The notes under the pieces are model-generated. The model saw only the letters and a program-made list of their open reading frames with translations, was not told the DNA's origin and ran no database searches. This document shows positions 25,259 through 33,213 of a stretch of 64,000 nt of DNA, piece by piece. The stretch's first letter is position 1. Every line of letters starts with the position of its first letter. The translations under genes and the position numbers were made by a program. The DNA is from an uncultured Eubacteriales bacterium (GTDB lineage Bacteria > Bacillota > Clostridia > Oscillospirales > Acutalibacteraceae): assembly GCA_934463265.1 (NCBI GenBank), contig CAKSIU010000001.1:1-64000 (forward strand), written 5' to 3'.

Positions 25259-25483
25259 CTAACTGGAACTTCTTCTCGGATATGCCTTTTCAACGTCAGT
25301 CAGCCCCGCAAGATAATCCATGCTGGTGTCCAAAACCAGCGCAATACGCCTGCACTGTTCAAAAGTAAGATTTCTGTGTCCATTTTCCAACTTAGAATAA
25401 TCACTTTGGTCAATGCCCGTCAAATGCTGCATTTTTATTTGAGTAAATCCTTTTTCTTTTCTTAATTTTTTCAGCCTGTTCAT
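25259..25483 (-). CDS. XRE-family DNA-binding regulator
   Basis: The 74-residue protein is a lone Cro/CI-type helix-turn-helix: LKKLRKEKGFTQIKMQHLTGIDQSDYSKLENGHRNLTFEQC across helices 1-4. No sensor or peptidase domain. I prefer the ATG at 25483 behind TGGTGATTGAA over an ATG four codons upstream. It is divergent from a small cysteine-rich gene, and the shared 70-bp gap carries repeated half-sites that are its likely operator. An autoregulated two-gene switch is plausible but unproven. Confidence 0.82.
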   Translation of the reverse strand: MNRLKKLRKEKGFTQIKMQHLTGIDQSDYSKLENGHRNLTFEQCRRIALVLDTSMDYLAGLTDVEKAYPRRSSS

Positions 25484-25490
25484 TTCAATC

Positions 25491-25544
25491 ACCATAAATA
25501 TTATGGTTTATTTGACCTATTGACATTATGGTGTTTTTGACCTA
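25491..25544. promoter_or_regulatory. Probable operator of the XRE regulator
   Basis: ACCATAA-ATA-TTATGGT (25491-25507) is a perfect inverted repeat. It overlaps a 20-bp direct repeat (25500-25519 and 25525-25544, 18 of 20 identical, 25-bp period) that begins ATTATGGT and ends TTTGACCTA. Confidence 0.6.
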
Positions 25545-25566
25545 AAATCTAATGGGAGTGATTATT

Positions 25567-25746
25567 TTGAAAAACATAAAATGCGAAAATTACCTCTGTG
25601 TCTATTTTTATAAAGGCTTGTGTCGATTAGAAAATATTACGCTTTCTGCCGCCGGACTATGCAATTCCTGCATTTACGTTGACATCGACGAAAACTATTT
25701 AACTCGACAAAGAGATAAATTGCTAAAAATGCTCGAAAAATTCTAA
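25567..25746 (+). CDS. Small cysteine-rich protein, unknown
   Basis: The 59-residue protein from the TTG at 25567 (after TGGGAGTGA) starts MKNIKCENYLCVYFYKGLC. Five cysteines in the pattern C-X4-C-X7-C-X12-C-X2-C suggest a zinc or metal knuckle, reminiscent of small DUF1540-like proteins, though I cannot assign it. The C-terminus is a charged helix (YLTRQRDKLLKMLEKF). It is divergent from the XRE regulator and probably controlled by it. An upstream GTG-type start in the same frame (25552) would overlap the ribosome site. Confidence 0.6.
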   Translation: MKNIKCENYLCVYFYKGLCRLENITLSAAGLCNSCIYVDIDENYLTRQRDKLLKMLEKF

Positions 25747-25799
25747 ATTTTTATAAAATTAAAAAATACTGTCGCAAATCACCTATAAATACCCAAAAG

Positions 25800-26642
25800 T
25801 TACTTAACGAGTTCAGGATTCATGCGGCTGTAGTGAAAAATATATTGTTGAGCAACACCGGCGTACTTTCCGAAATGTTCTATACTTTTTCCAGGAAAAA
25901 ACGTCGATAAGGCTCGCTTCATCCAAACATCCACCGGAAAAGCTTCCATCCTATGAAATCCATAAAGTAGCGTACATTCTGCAACTTTTGGACCTACGCC
26001 TTTAATTTTCATAAGTTCACTGCGCGCTTCATTTATCGGCAAATTTCTTATTTTTTCGAAGTCGACCTCACCAGAAGAAACTTTTTTCGCAGCGTCCAAA
26101 ATATATTCGTCTCTAAATCCGCATTTAAGTGGCGCCAAATCCGTTTTTTCAAGATTTGCAATCGTTGAACTTAACGGAAAACTAAAAAATTTATGCTCAA
26201 TTTCACTACCAAAACAGCTGCTCAATCGCTCTACAATGCCCTTAATTCGCGGAATATTGTTATTTTGTGAAATTATAAATGAGCAAAGAGTCTCCCACGG
26301 GTCTTGCCTTAAAATGCGGATTCCAGGCGCATATTTACACGCCAAACTCAAATTGCTGTCCAGCTCGGCCAAACTCGATTTAATTACGCTGTAATCCGTT
26401 TTCAAATCAAAATAATCACGCCAAATCGAATCAAAATCATCTGAAATTGACTTGCCTATCAATGTAATTTTATTTTTCTCTTTTAGAATTTTAACAACTC
26501 TTTCAAACGCAATTCCCTCAAATTCATTCTCTGAAATCTGGTTCCATCTAAAGCACTGTCCACAGTTAAAAGTCTCCGGTAAATCAAAGTCTGACGCGTC
26601 CTCTATCACAACTTGGGTGTCCGAATTAAAATGAATTTTCAA
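25800..26642 (-). CDS. ogg: 8-oxoguanine DNA glycosylase (OGG1 type)
   Basis: The 280-residue protein has an OGG N-terminal domain (about 1-110, with TFNCGQCFRWN) followed by an HhH-GPD domain: LRQDPWETLCSFIISQNNNIPRI, then the hairpin IKGVGPKVAECTLLYGF with the catalytic lysine and FPVDVWMKRAL with the catalytic aspartate. It excises oxidised guanine opposite cytosine; related proteins also act on alkylated bases. This OGG1-like form is common in Clostridia. No operon partner. Confidence 0.88.
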   Translation of the reverse strand: MKIHFNSDTQVVIEDASDFDLPETFNCGQCFRWNQISENEFEGIAFERVVKILKEKNKITLIGKSISDDFDSIWRDYFDLKTDYSVIKSSLAELDSNLSLACKYAPGIRILRQDPWETLCSFIISQNNNIPRIKGIVERLSSCFGSEIEHKFFSFPLSSTIANLEKTDLAPLKCGFRDEYILDAAKKVSSGEVDFEKIRNLPINEARSELMKIKGVGPKVAECTLLYGFHRMEAFPVDVWMKRALSTFFPGKSIEHFGKYAGVAQQYIFHYSRMNPELVK

Positions 26643-26994
26643 GCCAAAAACTCCCTAAACTAAATTAATTTTCCATTTTAGTATAAAACATATTTTCATA
26701 AAAAGATACAAATTCTGATAAAATTTTTCAGAAATTTATAATTCGTAAAAATTACAAAAAGTTTTAAAATAAAATCGACTTTTAACAATAATTAAAAATA
26801 AATCATGAATTAATGCGGGGTTTTCCACTTTTTCAACAAGGTTTTCCACATGAAATAGGTTAAAAAGAAATATTAAATTCAATATTTTTACATCTAGTAT
26901 AAAAAAACTTAATCCAGACTTTGTAAAAATTTTTTGAATATAAATTGAAATTTTTGAGAAAATTACTATTAAAATGAATTTTTGGAGTGATATT
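26643..26994. other. AT-rich gap with two DnaA-box-like sequences
   Basis: No gene is supported here. The one notable feature is TTTTCCACT (26821-26829) and TTTTCCACA (26842-26850), 21 bp apart in direct orientation, one mismatch or so from the DnaA box TTATCCACA, with TTTTTCAACA between them. The remainder is very AT-rich with no clear promoter. Confidence 0.4.
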
Positions 26995-27264
26995 GTGATT
27001 AAGGGCGTTAATAAATATGTCATAGAGGTTTCGGAGACCGGAAACGCCTACTACGACAAGGCTTTGCTGTTTGTTAAACCGGAATTTGCCGATATGGAAC
27101 GTGCTATTTTGGAAAAAGAAGCCAAAAAAGTTTTGAAAAATATGGATACAATTTCGTCAATTAGGCATCATAAAAAAATTCTCTTCGGCACGATTTGCTT
27201 TGCTGGTGCGTTGCTAATCGGACTTTTGTTTTCGATAATTTTTATAAATATATTTGCTTTTTAA
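26995..27264 (+). CDS. Small C-terminally anchored membrane protein, unknown
   Basis: The 89-residue protein is read from the GTG at 26995 behind TTGGAGTGA. Residues 1-60 form a conserved-looking cytoplasmic part (NKYVIEVSETGNAYYDKALLFVKPEF then a charged helix), and about 64-88 is a transmembrane segment with only a few residues after it. I recall similar small proteins in Oscillospirales, without known function. It precedes the tRNA-Ser gene. Confidence 0.6.
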   Translation: MIKGVNKYVIEVSETGNAYYDKALLFVKPEFADMERAILEKEAKKVLKNMDTISSIRHHKKILFGTICFAGALLIGLLFSIIFINIFAF

Positions 27265-27275
27265 TGGCTCGCTGA

Positions 27276-27304
27276 TTGACAAAAATTTAAAAATGTGCTA
27301 TAAT
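27276..27304 (+). promoter_or_regulatory. Promoter of tRNA-Ser
   Basis: Consensus TTGACA (27276-27281), 17-nt spacer, consensus TATAAT (27299-27304), ending 14 bp before the tRNA. Confidence 0.9.
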
Positions 27305-27318
27305 TATTAAAATCATGC

Positions 27319-27407
27319 GGAGAGGTATCGAAGTGGTCATAACGGGGCTGACTCGAAATCAGTTTGCGAGCAATCGCACGGGGGTTCGAATCCCCCTCTC
27401 TCCGCCA
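27319..27407 (+). tRNA. tRNA-Ser (anticodon CGA)
   Basis: The acceptor stem GGAGAGG pairs with TCTCTCC (one G-U), followed by discriminator G and an encoded CCA. The anticodon loop CTCGAAA gives anticodon CGA (27354-27356), reading UCG. A long variable arm (TTTGCGAGCAATCGCA) is diagnostic of a serine tRNA, and the T-arm GGGGGTTCGAATCCCCC is perfect. Confidence 0.96.
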
Positions 27408-27511
27408 AAAATATTTTTTCTATCCTAACATATTTGCTTTAGTTGTGGCTTTTTTTCTCACTTAGCAGATATTTTTTATTTTTAATTAATTTTTATTAAA
27501 GGAGATTTCTT

Positions 27512-28363
27512 ATGAATTTTAAAAAATTTAATGTAAAAACTTTATCGGCTTTAGCCCTCTCCTCATCGCTTATATTCAACTCAATTTCGCCGTCTGCATT
27601 TGCAATTAAAGGGTTCCATATTCAAGAAAATACTGGCTCTAGTTTTATACATATTCAACCTAACAGTCCAACACAATCTCAAAATCCAACCCCAAATCCA
27701 ACTCAAACAAATGAGCAAAACCATCAAAAAACCGTACTTTCCGAAGAAAAACTGACGGGAATTAAATTATTGTCTGAAAAACTTGGACTGCCTTACGAAG
27801 AAATAAAATCCAGACTGCAAATTAATGAAAATTGCCATTTAATTCCATTGCTCAATTTTGAAGAACATAAAAATTGTTTAATCGACGTGTTTGCCAAAGC
27901 AAATCCTCAGTACATGAGTTACTACTTAGACGGAAAATTAAGAACTTCTGAAAAAGCTGAGCAAATTTATTTTACAAATTCGTTGCATCGTATGTGGGAC
28001 AAGGACTTGCCTCGTTCATTAAACTTTATAATAGACTGCGATAACGCCAGCACCGGAAGAATCGCTGTCGGCCCTCTGTATAACAGCGGCGCTGTTAATG
28101 CCGAAATCGGCTACGCTATAAAAGAAAGCCATTCTGGCAAAGGAATTGTTTCGGCTTCAGTTAAAACTCTTTTAAACTTCTTGCAATACCTCTTGGATAA
28201 AGGAATATATAAATTCGAAAAAGTTAGAGCTACCGCAAAAGAGGACAACATTGCCTCCAACAAAATACTGCTTAAAAATCATTTTCTCAAAACTCCCGAA
28301 ATGATAAACGATGGATATGGCCCTGAAAATGAATATTTTTATTACTTTGAGAAAAAAGAATAA
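27512..28363 (+). CDS. Exported GNAT-fold N-acetyltransferase
   Basis: A clear Sec signal peptide (about 1-31, cleaving after SAFA) is followed by a Pro/Gln/Asn linker (about 48-75), a helical region and a C-terminal GNAT domain (about 150-280). The acetyltransferase features include GRIAVGP, AEIGYAIKESHSGKGIVSASVKTLL (the acetyl-CoA loop region is SHSGKG) and ATAKEDNIASNKILLKNHF, as in RimJ/RimL proteins. Acetyl-CoA is not expected outside the cell, so either a different ligand is used or the fold is a binding module. AAAGGAG precedes the ATG. It is a single gene with its own terminator. Confidence 0.75.
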   Translation: MNFKKFNVKTLSALALSSSLIFNSISPSAFAIKGFHIQENTGSSFIHIQPNSPTQSQNPTPNPTQTNEQNHQKTVLSEEKLTGIKLLSEKLGLPYEEIKSRLQINENCHLIPLLNFEEHKNCLIDVFAKANPQYMSYYLDGKLRTSEKAEQIYFTNSLHRMWDKDLPRSLNFIIDCDNASTGRIAVGPLYNSGAVNAEIGYAIKESHSGKGIVSASVKTLLNFLQYLLDKGIYKFEKVRATAKEDNIASNKILLKNHFLKTPEMINDGYGPENEYFYYFEKKE

Positions 28364-28371
28364 GCCATAAG

Positions 28372-28408
28372 AAAAAGAGATAGTTTCTCGATGAACTATC
28401 TCTTTTTT
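28372..28408. terminator. Bidirectional terminator between convergent genes
   Basis: AAAGAGATAGTT pairs with AACTATCTCTTT over 12 bp, flanked by A- and T-runs. It serves the GNAT gene and the Nudix gene. Confidence 0.85.
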
Positions 28409-28409
28409 A

Positions 28410-29141
28410 TTAATTTTTATTTGAAATTTTATTGTTCTCAAGCCATTCTACAGCCGCTTCAAAAATTCTTAGGTCATTTCTATGATTCAATGCTTCGTAA
28501 ATATCTTCTTTTTTTAGCCATTTAAACTTTTCTATTTCACTGTTTTGAACCGTAACTTTTTTGCTGCTTGCCTGTGCCAAAAAAATTACAACTTTTTTCT
28601 TAACCTGCCCAAAAAGCCTATAAACACTAGTTTTACGAAACCCGTCTAAAATCTCGACATCCAAATTAGTCTCTTCTTTTACCTCGCGTAAAGCCGTCTG
28701 CTCTTCAGTCTCTCCAACCTCTATGTGCCCCTTCGGAAAGCCCCAATAACGTCCATTATTATTTTTTACAACCAAAAAATACCTTTCATCCGACAAATCA
28801 TTAAAAATAACCGCTCCACAAGACTTTTCATAAAGGCAAACCAGTCGGTACGGACGCTGATTTTTTACTCTAGAAAGCCGACTTCGTATCTCCGGAGAAT
28901 AATAAATCGTATCTTTGGGCGCCAAAATTAACTTTTCGCAACGACCGCCTTTATTCGCAATGGCAACAACCGTACCGTTTACAGATTTTTCTACCGGCTT
29001 ATTGGAAATAAAATACACTTTTCGATTATAAAAACCGCTAAAAGGATCTACAATGTGCGCCCTGTACAACGGTGCACAATACTTTGCGTTATTGCCATAA
29101 GCAGACCCGTCAATCACCACCTCAAAATTTTTCCCAAGCAT
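28410..29141 (-). CDS. Inorganic-pyrophosphatase-like / Nudix hydrolase fusion
   Basis: The C-terminal half (about 105-240) is a Nudix hydrolase with a complete box: GHIEVGETEEQTALREVKEE followed by TNLD. The N-terminal 100 residues (starting MLGKNFEVVIDGSAYG, with NGTVVAIANKGG and LILAPKD) resemble the barrel of family I inorganic pyrophosphatase, but the usual catalytic aspartate cluster is not evident. Nudix enzymes hydrolyse nucleoside diphosphates linked to another group; pairing with a pyrophosphatase-like module hints at coupled handling of the products. That is inference, and the substrate is unknown. Confidence 0.7.
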   Translation of the reverse strand: MLGKNFEVVIDGSAYGNNAKYCAPLYRAHIVDPFSGFYNRKVYFISNKPVEKSVNGTVVAIANKGGRCEKLILAPKDTIYYSPEIRSRLSRVKNQRPYRLVCLYEKSCGAVIFNDLSDERYFLVVKNNNGRYWGFPKGHIEVGETEEQTALREVKEETNLDVEILDGFRKTSVYRLFGQVKKKVVIFLAQASSKKVTVQNSEIEKFKWLKKEDIYEALNHRNDLRIFEAAVEWLENNKISNKN

Positions 29142-29393
29142 CGTGGAATCACACTCCTCTATTATCTATATTTTACATGGCAAAACAGATAAATTCAAGG
29201 GAAAAATAGTTTTAATTATTAAATAATTTTCAATAAAATAAAAAAATTATGCTTTTAATGTGTAAAATCACGAAATATTATAAATTTTATTGTCAAAAGA
29301 ATATATGTTTTTAAATTTGTACTAAATAATCGCGAAAAAATTTTTTGCATCAAATAAAAAACGTCCCTCAAAAAAATTAGGGATATAATCAAA

Positions 29394-29705
29394 CTAAGTG
29401 TTAAAAATTGTGTGAAATAAATTATTTATTGCCTGGTTTTTAGTAATTTTGCTGCCACCAGAAATCTTTTTTAATTCGTTATTTGAACTAATTTTTCTGC
29501 TTTGAAATTCAATTAATTCGTCAATTGAAAAATAAAATCCTTCTTCTTTTAAAAGTGGCAAAAATTCTTCTGCCATCAACTGTTCCAGCTCCAACTCCGT
29601 TAGCGCTGAATCTGAAAATCTTCTGTTTGCGTCTATTATTCGGTTTCGAAAATCTGCGTCGGTTGCGATGGTCTCGTAAAACTGTTCTACGTCATCAATT
29701 GACAT
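29394..29705 (-). CDS. Nif11-type leader RiPP-like precursor
   Basis: The 103-residue protein starts with the Nif11 domain signature (MSIDDVEQFYETIATDADFR) and a helical leader of about 80 residues, then a double-glycine-type site in LKKISGG, and a short core SKITKNQAINNLFHTIFNT. This leader-plus-GG form defines Nif11-derived RiPP precursors, which are cut and exported by C39-peptidase transporters. The core has no cysteine or serine-rich pattern, and no maturase is nearby, so modification is doubtful. It has its own promoter at 29737-29765 and a weak GGGTGA site. Confidence 0.75.
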   Translation of the reverse strand: MSIDDVEQFYETIATDADFRNRIIDANRRFSDSALTELELEQLMAEEFLPLLKEEGFYFSIDELIEFQSRKISSNNELKKISGGSKITKNQAINNLFHTIFNT

Positions 29706-29736
29706 TATTTTTCACCCAGATTTTAAACTTTATTTT

Positions 29737-29765
29737 ATTATACGCCTTATTATTTTTCTTGTAAA
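29737..29765 (-). promoter_or_regulatory. Promoter of the Nif11-type gene
   Basis: Minus-strand TTTACA (29765-29760), 17-nt spacer, TATAAT (29742-29737). It is divergent from, and close to, the rubrerythrin promoter. Confidence 0.8.
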
Positions 29766-29786
29766 TAGACTTTCGCAGTTATTTTG

Positions 29787-29815
29787 TTGTAATTTTTATC
29801 CGCAAGTAGTATAAT
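29787..29815 (+). promoter_or_regulatory. Promoter of rubrerythrin
   Basis: TTGTAA (29787-29792), 17-nt spacer, TATAAT (29810-29815). Confidence 0.75.
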
Positions 29816-29862
29816 TTAATTAAACCTATTTTTTATTTACTACATTCTAGGAGGTTTTTGTT

Positions 29863-30402
29863 ATGGATTTTAAAGGAAGCAGAACTGAAGCTAATTTGTT
29901 GGCCGCTTTTGCTGGAGAATCTCAAGCAAGAAACAAGTACACATATTACGCTTCGGCGGCTAGAAAAGAAGGATTTCAGCAAATTGCGGACATCTTTGAA
30001 AAAACCGCTGACAACGAAAAAGAACACGCAAAATTATGGTTCAAATACCTTCACAACGGCTCTGTTCCCGCTACTGAGGAAAATTTGAAAGACGCGGCTG
30101 CCGGTGAAAATTATGAGTGGACCGAAATGTATAAGGAGTTCGCTGATGTCGCCGATGAGGAAGGCTTCTCCGAAATCGCTAAAGCTATGCGTTTGGTTGC
30201 CGATGTCGAAAAAGAACACGAGGCTCGCTACAATGCTTTGCTCAAAAATGTTCAGGAGAAAAAAGTCTTTGAGAAAGACCAAGTCGTTGTCTGGATTTGC
30301 AGAAATTGCGGTCACGTTTACGTCGGGAAAACTGCTCCAGAAGAGTGCCCAACTTGCAAGCATCCTCAGTCTTACTTCGAGATTAAAGCTGATAATTATT
30401 GA
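29863..30402 (+). CDS. rbr: Rubrerythrin
   Basis: The 179-residue protein has a ferritin-like four-helix diiron domain (about 1-140) with EANLLAAFAGESQARNKY, EKEHAKLWF and EKEHEARY iron-ligand helices, then a rubredoxin-like domain with CRNCGHVYVG and CPTCKHP holding the FeS4 site. It reduces hydrogen peroxide in anaerobes using electrons passed through the rubredoxin part. AGGAGG precedes the ATG, and the divergent promoter pair with the Nif11 gene is tight. Confidence 0.96.
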   Translation: MDFKGSRTEANLLAAFAGESQARNKYTYYASAARKEGFQQIADIFEKTADNEKEHAKLWFKYLHNGSVPATEENLKDAAAGENYEWTEMYKEFADVADEEGFSEIAKAMRLVADVEKEHEARYNALLKNVQEKKVFEKDQVVVWICRNCGHVYVGKTAPEECPTCKHPQSYFEIKADNY

Positions 30403-30427
30403 TTTACGCGCCTCTATTAAAAAAATG

Positions 30428-30550
30428 GGGGGCCGTGCCGCCGTCGAGCGGAACATCATATCGCTCGACGGCGCAAAAAATCCGCAGCACTTGCGTGCTG
30501 CGGATTTTTTATCCCGAACAAAACAAAATTTGTTCTGGAACACGGCCCCC
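30428..30550. repeat. CLV-E: three-arm cloverleaf element
   Basis: A 10-bp outer stem (GGGGGCCGTG 30428-30437 with CACGGCCCCC 30541-30550) encloses an 11-bp arm (30440-30450 with 30462-30472), a perfect 16-bp arm with a 4-nt loop (30475-30490 with 30495-30510) and a third arm (30512-30522 with 30529-30539, one mismatch). It lies between the convergent rbr and M14 genes. Confidence 0.88.
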
Positions 30551-30570
30551 AAACCGCTAAAACTCTAAAT

Positions 30571-31458
30571 TTATGCTATGCTACAATAAACCATCATACT
30601 TTCGAGCCTGTCGTATATTCCCCTGATATCACTAAGCGGAAGCGGATTTTTGCCTTTGCCAATTTCCACAGTAAAACCAGGCTTTGCAAATTCCTCAATA
30701 AACCAATCTTTAAAGCCTCCGCCAACTGCCAGTCCTTCTGGTGAAGAAAGTTTATATCCACTAAGTTTTGCCATTTCCGACGCCATGCACTCTGCTTTTT
30801 TAGGAGTTTCTGCTCCATATTTCCAATAAATTTCCTCTCCCTGACTATGAAACGCTACGACGTGTCTAAAGTTAAATTTTTCGCAAAAATCAACCAATGC
30901 TTTAGTTTCCGGCTCACTGTTCGGCGCCGAACCACCGTATCTTGTTGATGCCGGGCCTATTATGCCATTTTTTGCCTCCAGCTGATGAAGTTCATACCAG
31001 TTCGCATTAAAATTGTGATTCAAGTCCACACCACGAGCATTAGCCTGCCAAGAAGTCGTGCTTCCATAATTCATGAGCCGATTAACCAAACTTTCGTATG
31101 AGCAGGCATTTTGCGCGCCATTAAGCGAAATCTCGACGCCATCAGGGTTCATGCACGGAATTACTATCAAACCTTGTCGATTTAAAAAATTTTCAATTTC
31201 TATGCCTTTTATAGACTTTTTGTTATAAATCGCTTTACTTATACTTTCTGTAAAATTCAACGCCAATAAACTCGTCAGCCACTCCATGCCATGAAACGCT
31301 GCAACAAACAGCGCTGGATTATCTGTCGAGCCAATTTTTAAATAGTGAATATCTCGATTGCACAGGCTTTTTCCTACAGTCCCAAACTTTATAAACGAGT
31401 ATTTTTTGCAAAGCTTTTTTATAAAATCCTCGCGCAAATTAATGTCAAAACCTGTCAT
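30571..31458 (-). CDS. M14-family zinc carboxypeptidase, probably murein-peptide acting
   Basis: The 295-residue protein has the carboxypeptidase zinc ligands in AFHGMEW (HxxE) and AFHSQGEE, substrate-binding arginine/asparagine region NARGVDLNHNFNANW, and the catalytic glutamate in FTVEIGKG. Its brevity and the NPDGVE and SEPETKAL motifs match the gamma-D-glutamyl-diamino-acid peptidase (MpaA/Ykfc-related M14C) branch. No signal peptide is seen, so it probably trims imported or recycled cell-wall peptides in the cytoplasm. Exact bond specificity is inference. Confidence 0.82.
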   Translation of the reverse strand: MTGFDINLREDFIKKLCKKYSFIKFGTVGKSLCNRDIHYLKIGSTDNPALFVAAFHGMEWLTSLLALNFTESISKAIYNKKSIKGIEIENFLNRQGLIVIPCMNPDGVEISLNGAQNACSYESLVNRLMNYGSTTSWQANARGVDLNHNFNANWYELHQLEAKNGIIGPASTRYGGSAPNSEPETKALVDFCEKFNFRHVVAFHSQGEEIYWKYGAETPKKAECMASEMAKLSGYKLSSPEGLAVGGGFKDWFIEEFAKPGFTVEIGKGKNPLPLSDIRGIYDRLESMMVYCSIA

Positions 31459-31614
31459 ATGAGCACCTCTATCAAAAAATTTTTTTACTCACATTTTGCG
31501 GATGTTACATTGTATGCTGCGTTTTTTGTGAAAGTTACCTATAAAAAATTTTTTCAAAATATATTTTTTCGCATAAAAAGCATCTTTATTTTTCGTTTTT
31601 AGAAAATTAATGGC

Positions 31615-32448
31615 TTATTTTATATCTAAAAGTTTTCTGTATATGTCACTTTTTTTCAGAGCGGTTTCTTGCGCGACTTGCTTTGCCGCATCAGAAATTG
31701 TGCCGCCGTCATTCAAAAGCCACCGAGCCATCTCTACCGCCATTTCTAAGGTTATTTTTTCGCTCTGCTCCGGTTCTTTTTTGCCCTCAACAACCAATAC
31801 AAATTCGCCTCTTATTGGCTCGTTTTCGTACTTATTTACTGCATCTTTTAAAGTGGTTAAAACAACCTCTTCGTGAATTTTCGTGAGCTCTCTGACTATC
31901 GATATTTTTCTATTTTCGAAAATTTTGTAAAAATCTTTCAACGTTCTCAACAATTTGTGAGGAGCTTCGTAAAAAATCATTGTGCGAGGCTCATTTTTTA
32001 TGGATTCCAAGTGCTCAAACCGGCTTTTTTTATTCACACTCAAAAAGCCCTCAAACGTGAATCTGCCGGTAGTTAATCCAGAAATCGCAAGCGCAGAAAC
32101 GACCGCGCTTGGACCTGGAACCACCGTAACTTTGATATTTTGCTCATGGCACTGCGCTACGAGCTCCTCACCCGGGTCGGAAATGGCAGGCATTCCGGCG
32201 TCGCTAACCAAAACGCACGTTTCGCCTGCCAAAATTCGGTCAATAATGTACTTTCCTTTTTGCCGCTTATTGTGCTCAAAATAGCTAATCATCGGCTTTT
32301 TCACGTCAAAATGATTCAGTAATTTCATCGTAACTCGAGTGTCTTCAGCCGCGATAAAATCAGCTTTTTCGAGCGCTTTTACGGCTCTTGGCGACATATC
32401 ACTTAAATTTCCAATGGGAGTTCCTACCAAAATTAATTTTCCACTCAT
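31615..32448 (-). CDS. rsmI: 16S rRNA (cytidine-1402-2'-O)-methyltransferase
   Basis: The 277-residue SAM-dependent enzyme of the tetrapyrrole-methylase fold begins SGKLILVGTPIGNLSDMSPRAVKAL and contains AEDTRVTMKLLNHF, VLVSDAGMPAISDPG and EGFLSVNK, the RsmI hallmarks. It modifies C1402 in the 30S P site. It overlaps trmN6 by 4 bp (ATG/stop overlap), preserving the yabB-rsmI pairing of Bacillus. Confidence 0.96.
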   Translation of the reverse strand: MSGKLILVGTPIGNLSDMSPRAVKALEKADFIAAEDTRVTMKLLNHFDVKKPMISYFEHNKRQKGKYIIDRILAGETCVLVSDAGMPAISDPGEELVAQCHEQNIKVTVVPGPSAVVSALAISGLTTGRFTFEGFLSVNKKSRFEHLESIKNEPRTMIFYEAPHKLLRTLKDFYKIFENRKISIVRELTKIHEEVVLTTLKDAVNKYENEPIRGEFVLVVEGKKEPEQSEKITLEMAVEMARWLLNDGGTISDAAKQVAQETALKKSDIYRKLLDIK

Positions 32449-33182
32449 AATTTTTCTCCGTAAATTTTGTAAATTCGTTTCATTTCATCCGACAAATTGC
32501 CTGTTTCGCTCTCAATAAAAAGTGTCGGCAACGCGATTATACCAGGCTTTGCACCCTTTCGGCCTTCTATCAAAAAAAGTTTTGCCGGAGAGTTTTTCCG
32601 CTGTTGAACAAATCGAATTTTTTTTGGTTCAATTTTATTTTTTCGCATGGATTCAACAACATCACAAAGGCGCTCAACTCGATGACACAGGCAAAGTCGG
32701 CCCCAAAAGTTTAAAAATTTATTCGCACTTCTCGTTGCATCATCTAGCGTGCACTCCTGCTCATGACGCGCAATTAATCGTTCTTTTTTTTCGTTTACAA
32801 CGCCACGTCCAATCGCTTTATACGGCGGATTGCACACAACCAAATCGCAACTGTGAGTCAAAATTTGCGGCAAATTCTCTTTTATATCCGCGTGAATTAC
32901 TTCTATTTTATCGCTCACTTCACTGATTTCTATCGACTTTTTCAATTGTTCGCAAGCTTTTTTTTGAATGTCTACGGCAAAAACTTTTTTTACATCCGTC
33001 ATGCTGAGCCAATAAAGTGGTATCGCTCCGCATCCTGTGCCGATTTCGACCGCTATTTCGTGCTTTTTCGGCATTGAAAAGTCCGCTAGCAACATTGTGT
33101 CCGTTCCAAATGTGTGCTCCTTTGATGTTACAACTCTTATTTTTTCTGAAAATTTTTCTATGCTTTCTCCCGCTAACAGCAC
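32445..33182 (-). CDS. trmN6: tRNA1(Val) (adenine-37-N6)-methyltransferase
   Basis: The 245-residue class I methyltransferase has the SAM motif EIGTGCGAIPLYW and the catalytic NPPYKAIG motif for exocyclic-amine methylation. It is the YabB/TrmN6 family, and its place directly before rsmI supports this. The start is GTG at 33182 behind GGGAGGAG. CLV-F sits 32 bp upstream, separating it from the ferredoxin and ricT genes that usually lie closer. Confidence 0.9.
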   Translation of the reverse strand: MLLAGESIEKFSEKIRVVTSKEHTFGTDTMLLADFSMPKKHEIAVEIGTGCGAIPLYWLSMTDVKKVFAVDIQKKACEQLKKSIEISEVSDKIEVIHADIKENLPQILTHSCDLVVCNPPYKAIGRGVVNEKKERLIARHEQECTLDDATRSANKFLNFWGRLCLCHRVERLCDVVESMRKNKIEPKKIRFVQQRKNSPAKLFLIEGRKGAKPGIIALPTLFIESETGNLSDEMKRIYKIYGEKL

Positions 33183-33213
33183 TCTTTTTCGCTCCTCCCT
33201 TTTCTGAGTGCGC

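Noticed and set aside
31459..31614. A short gene upstream of the M14 peptidase
   Set aside because: Only AT-rich sequence with an AAAAATTTTTT-type inverted run; no start with a ribosome binding site.
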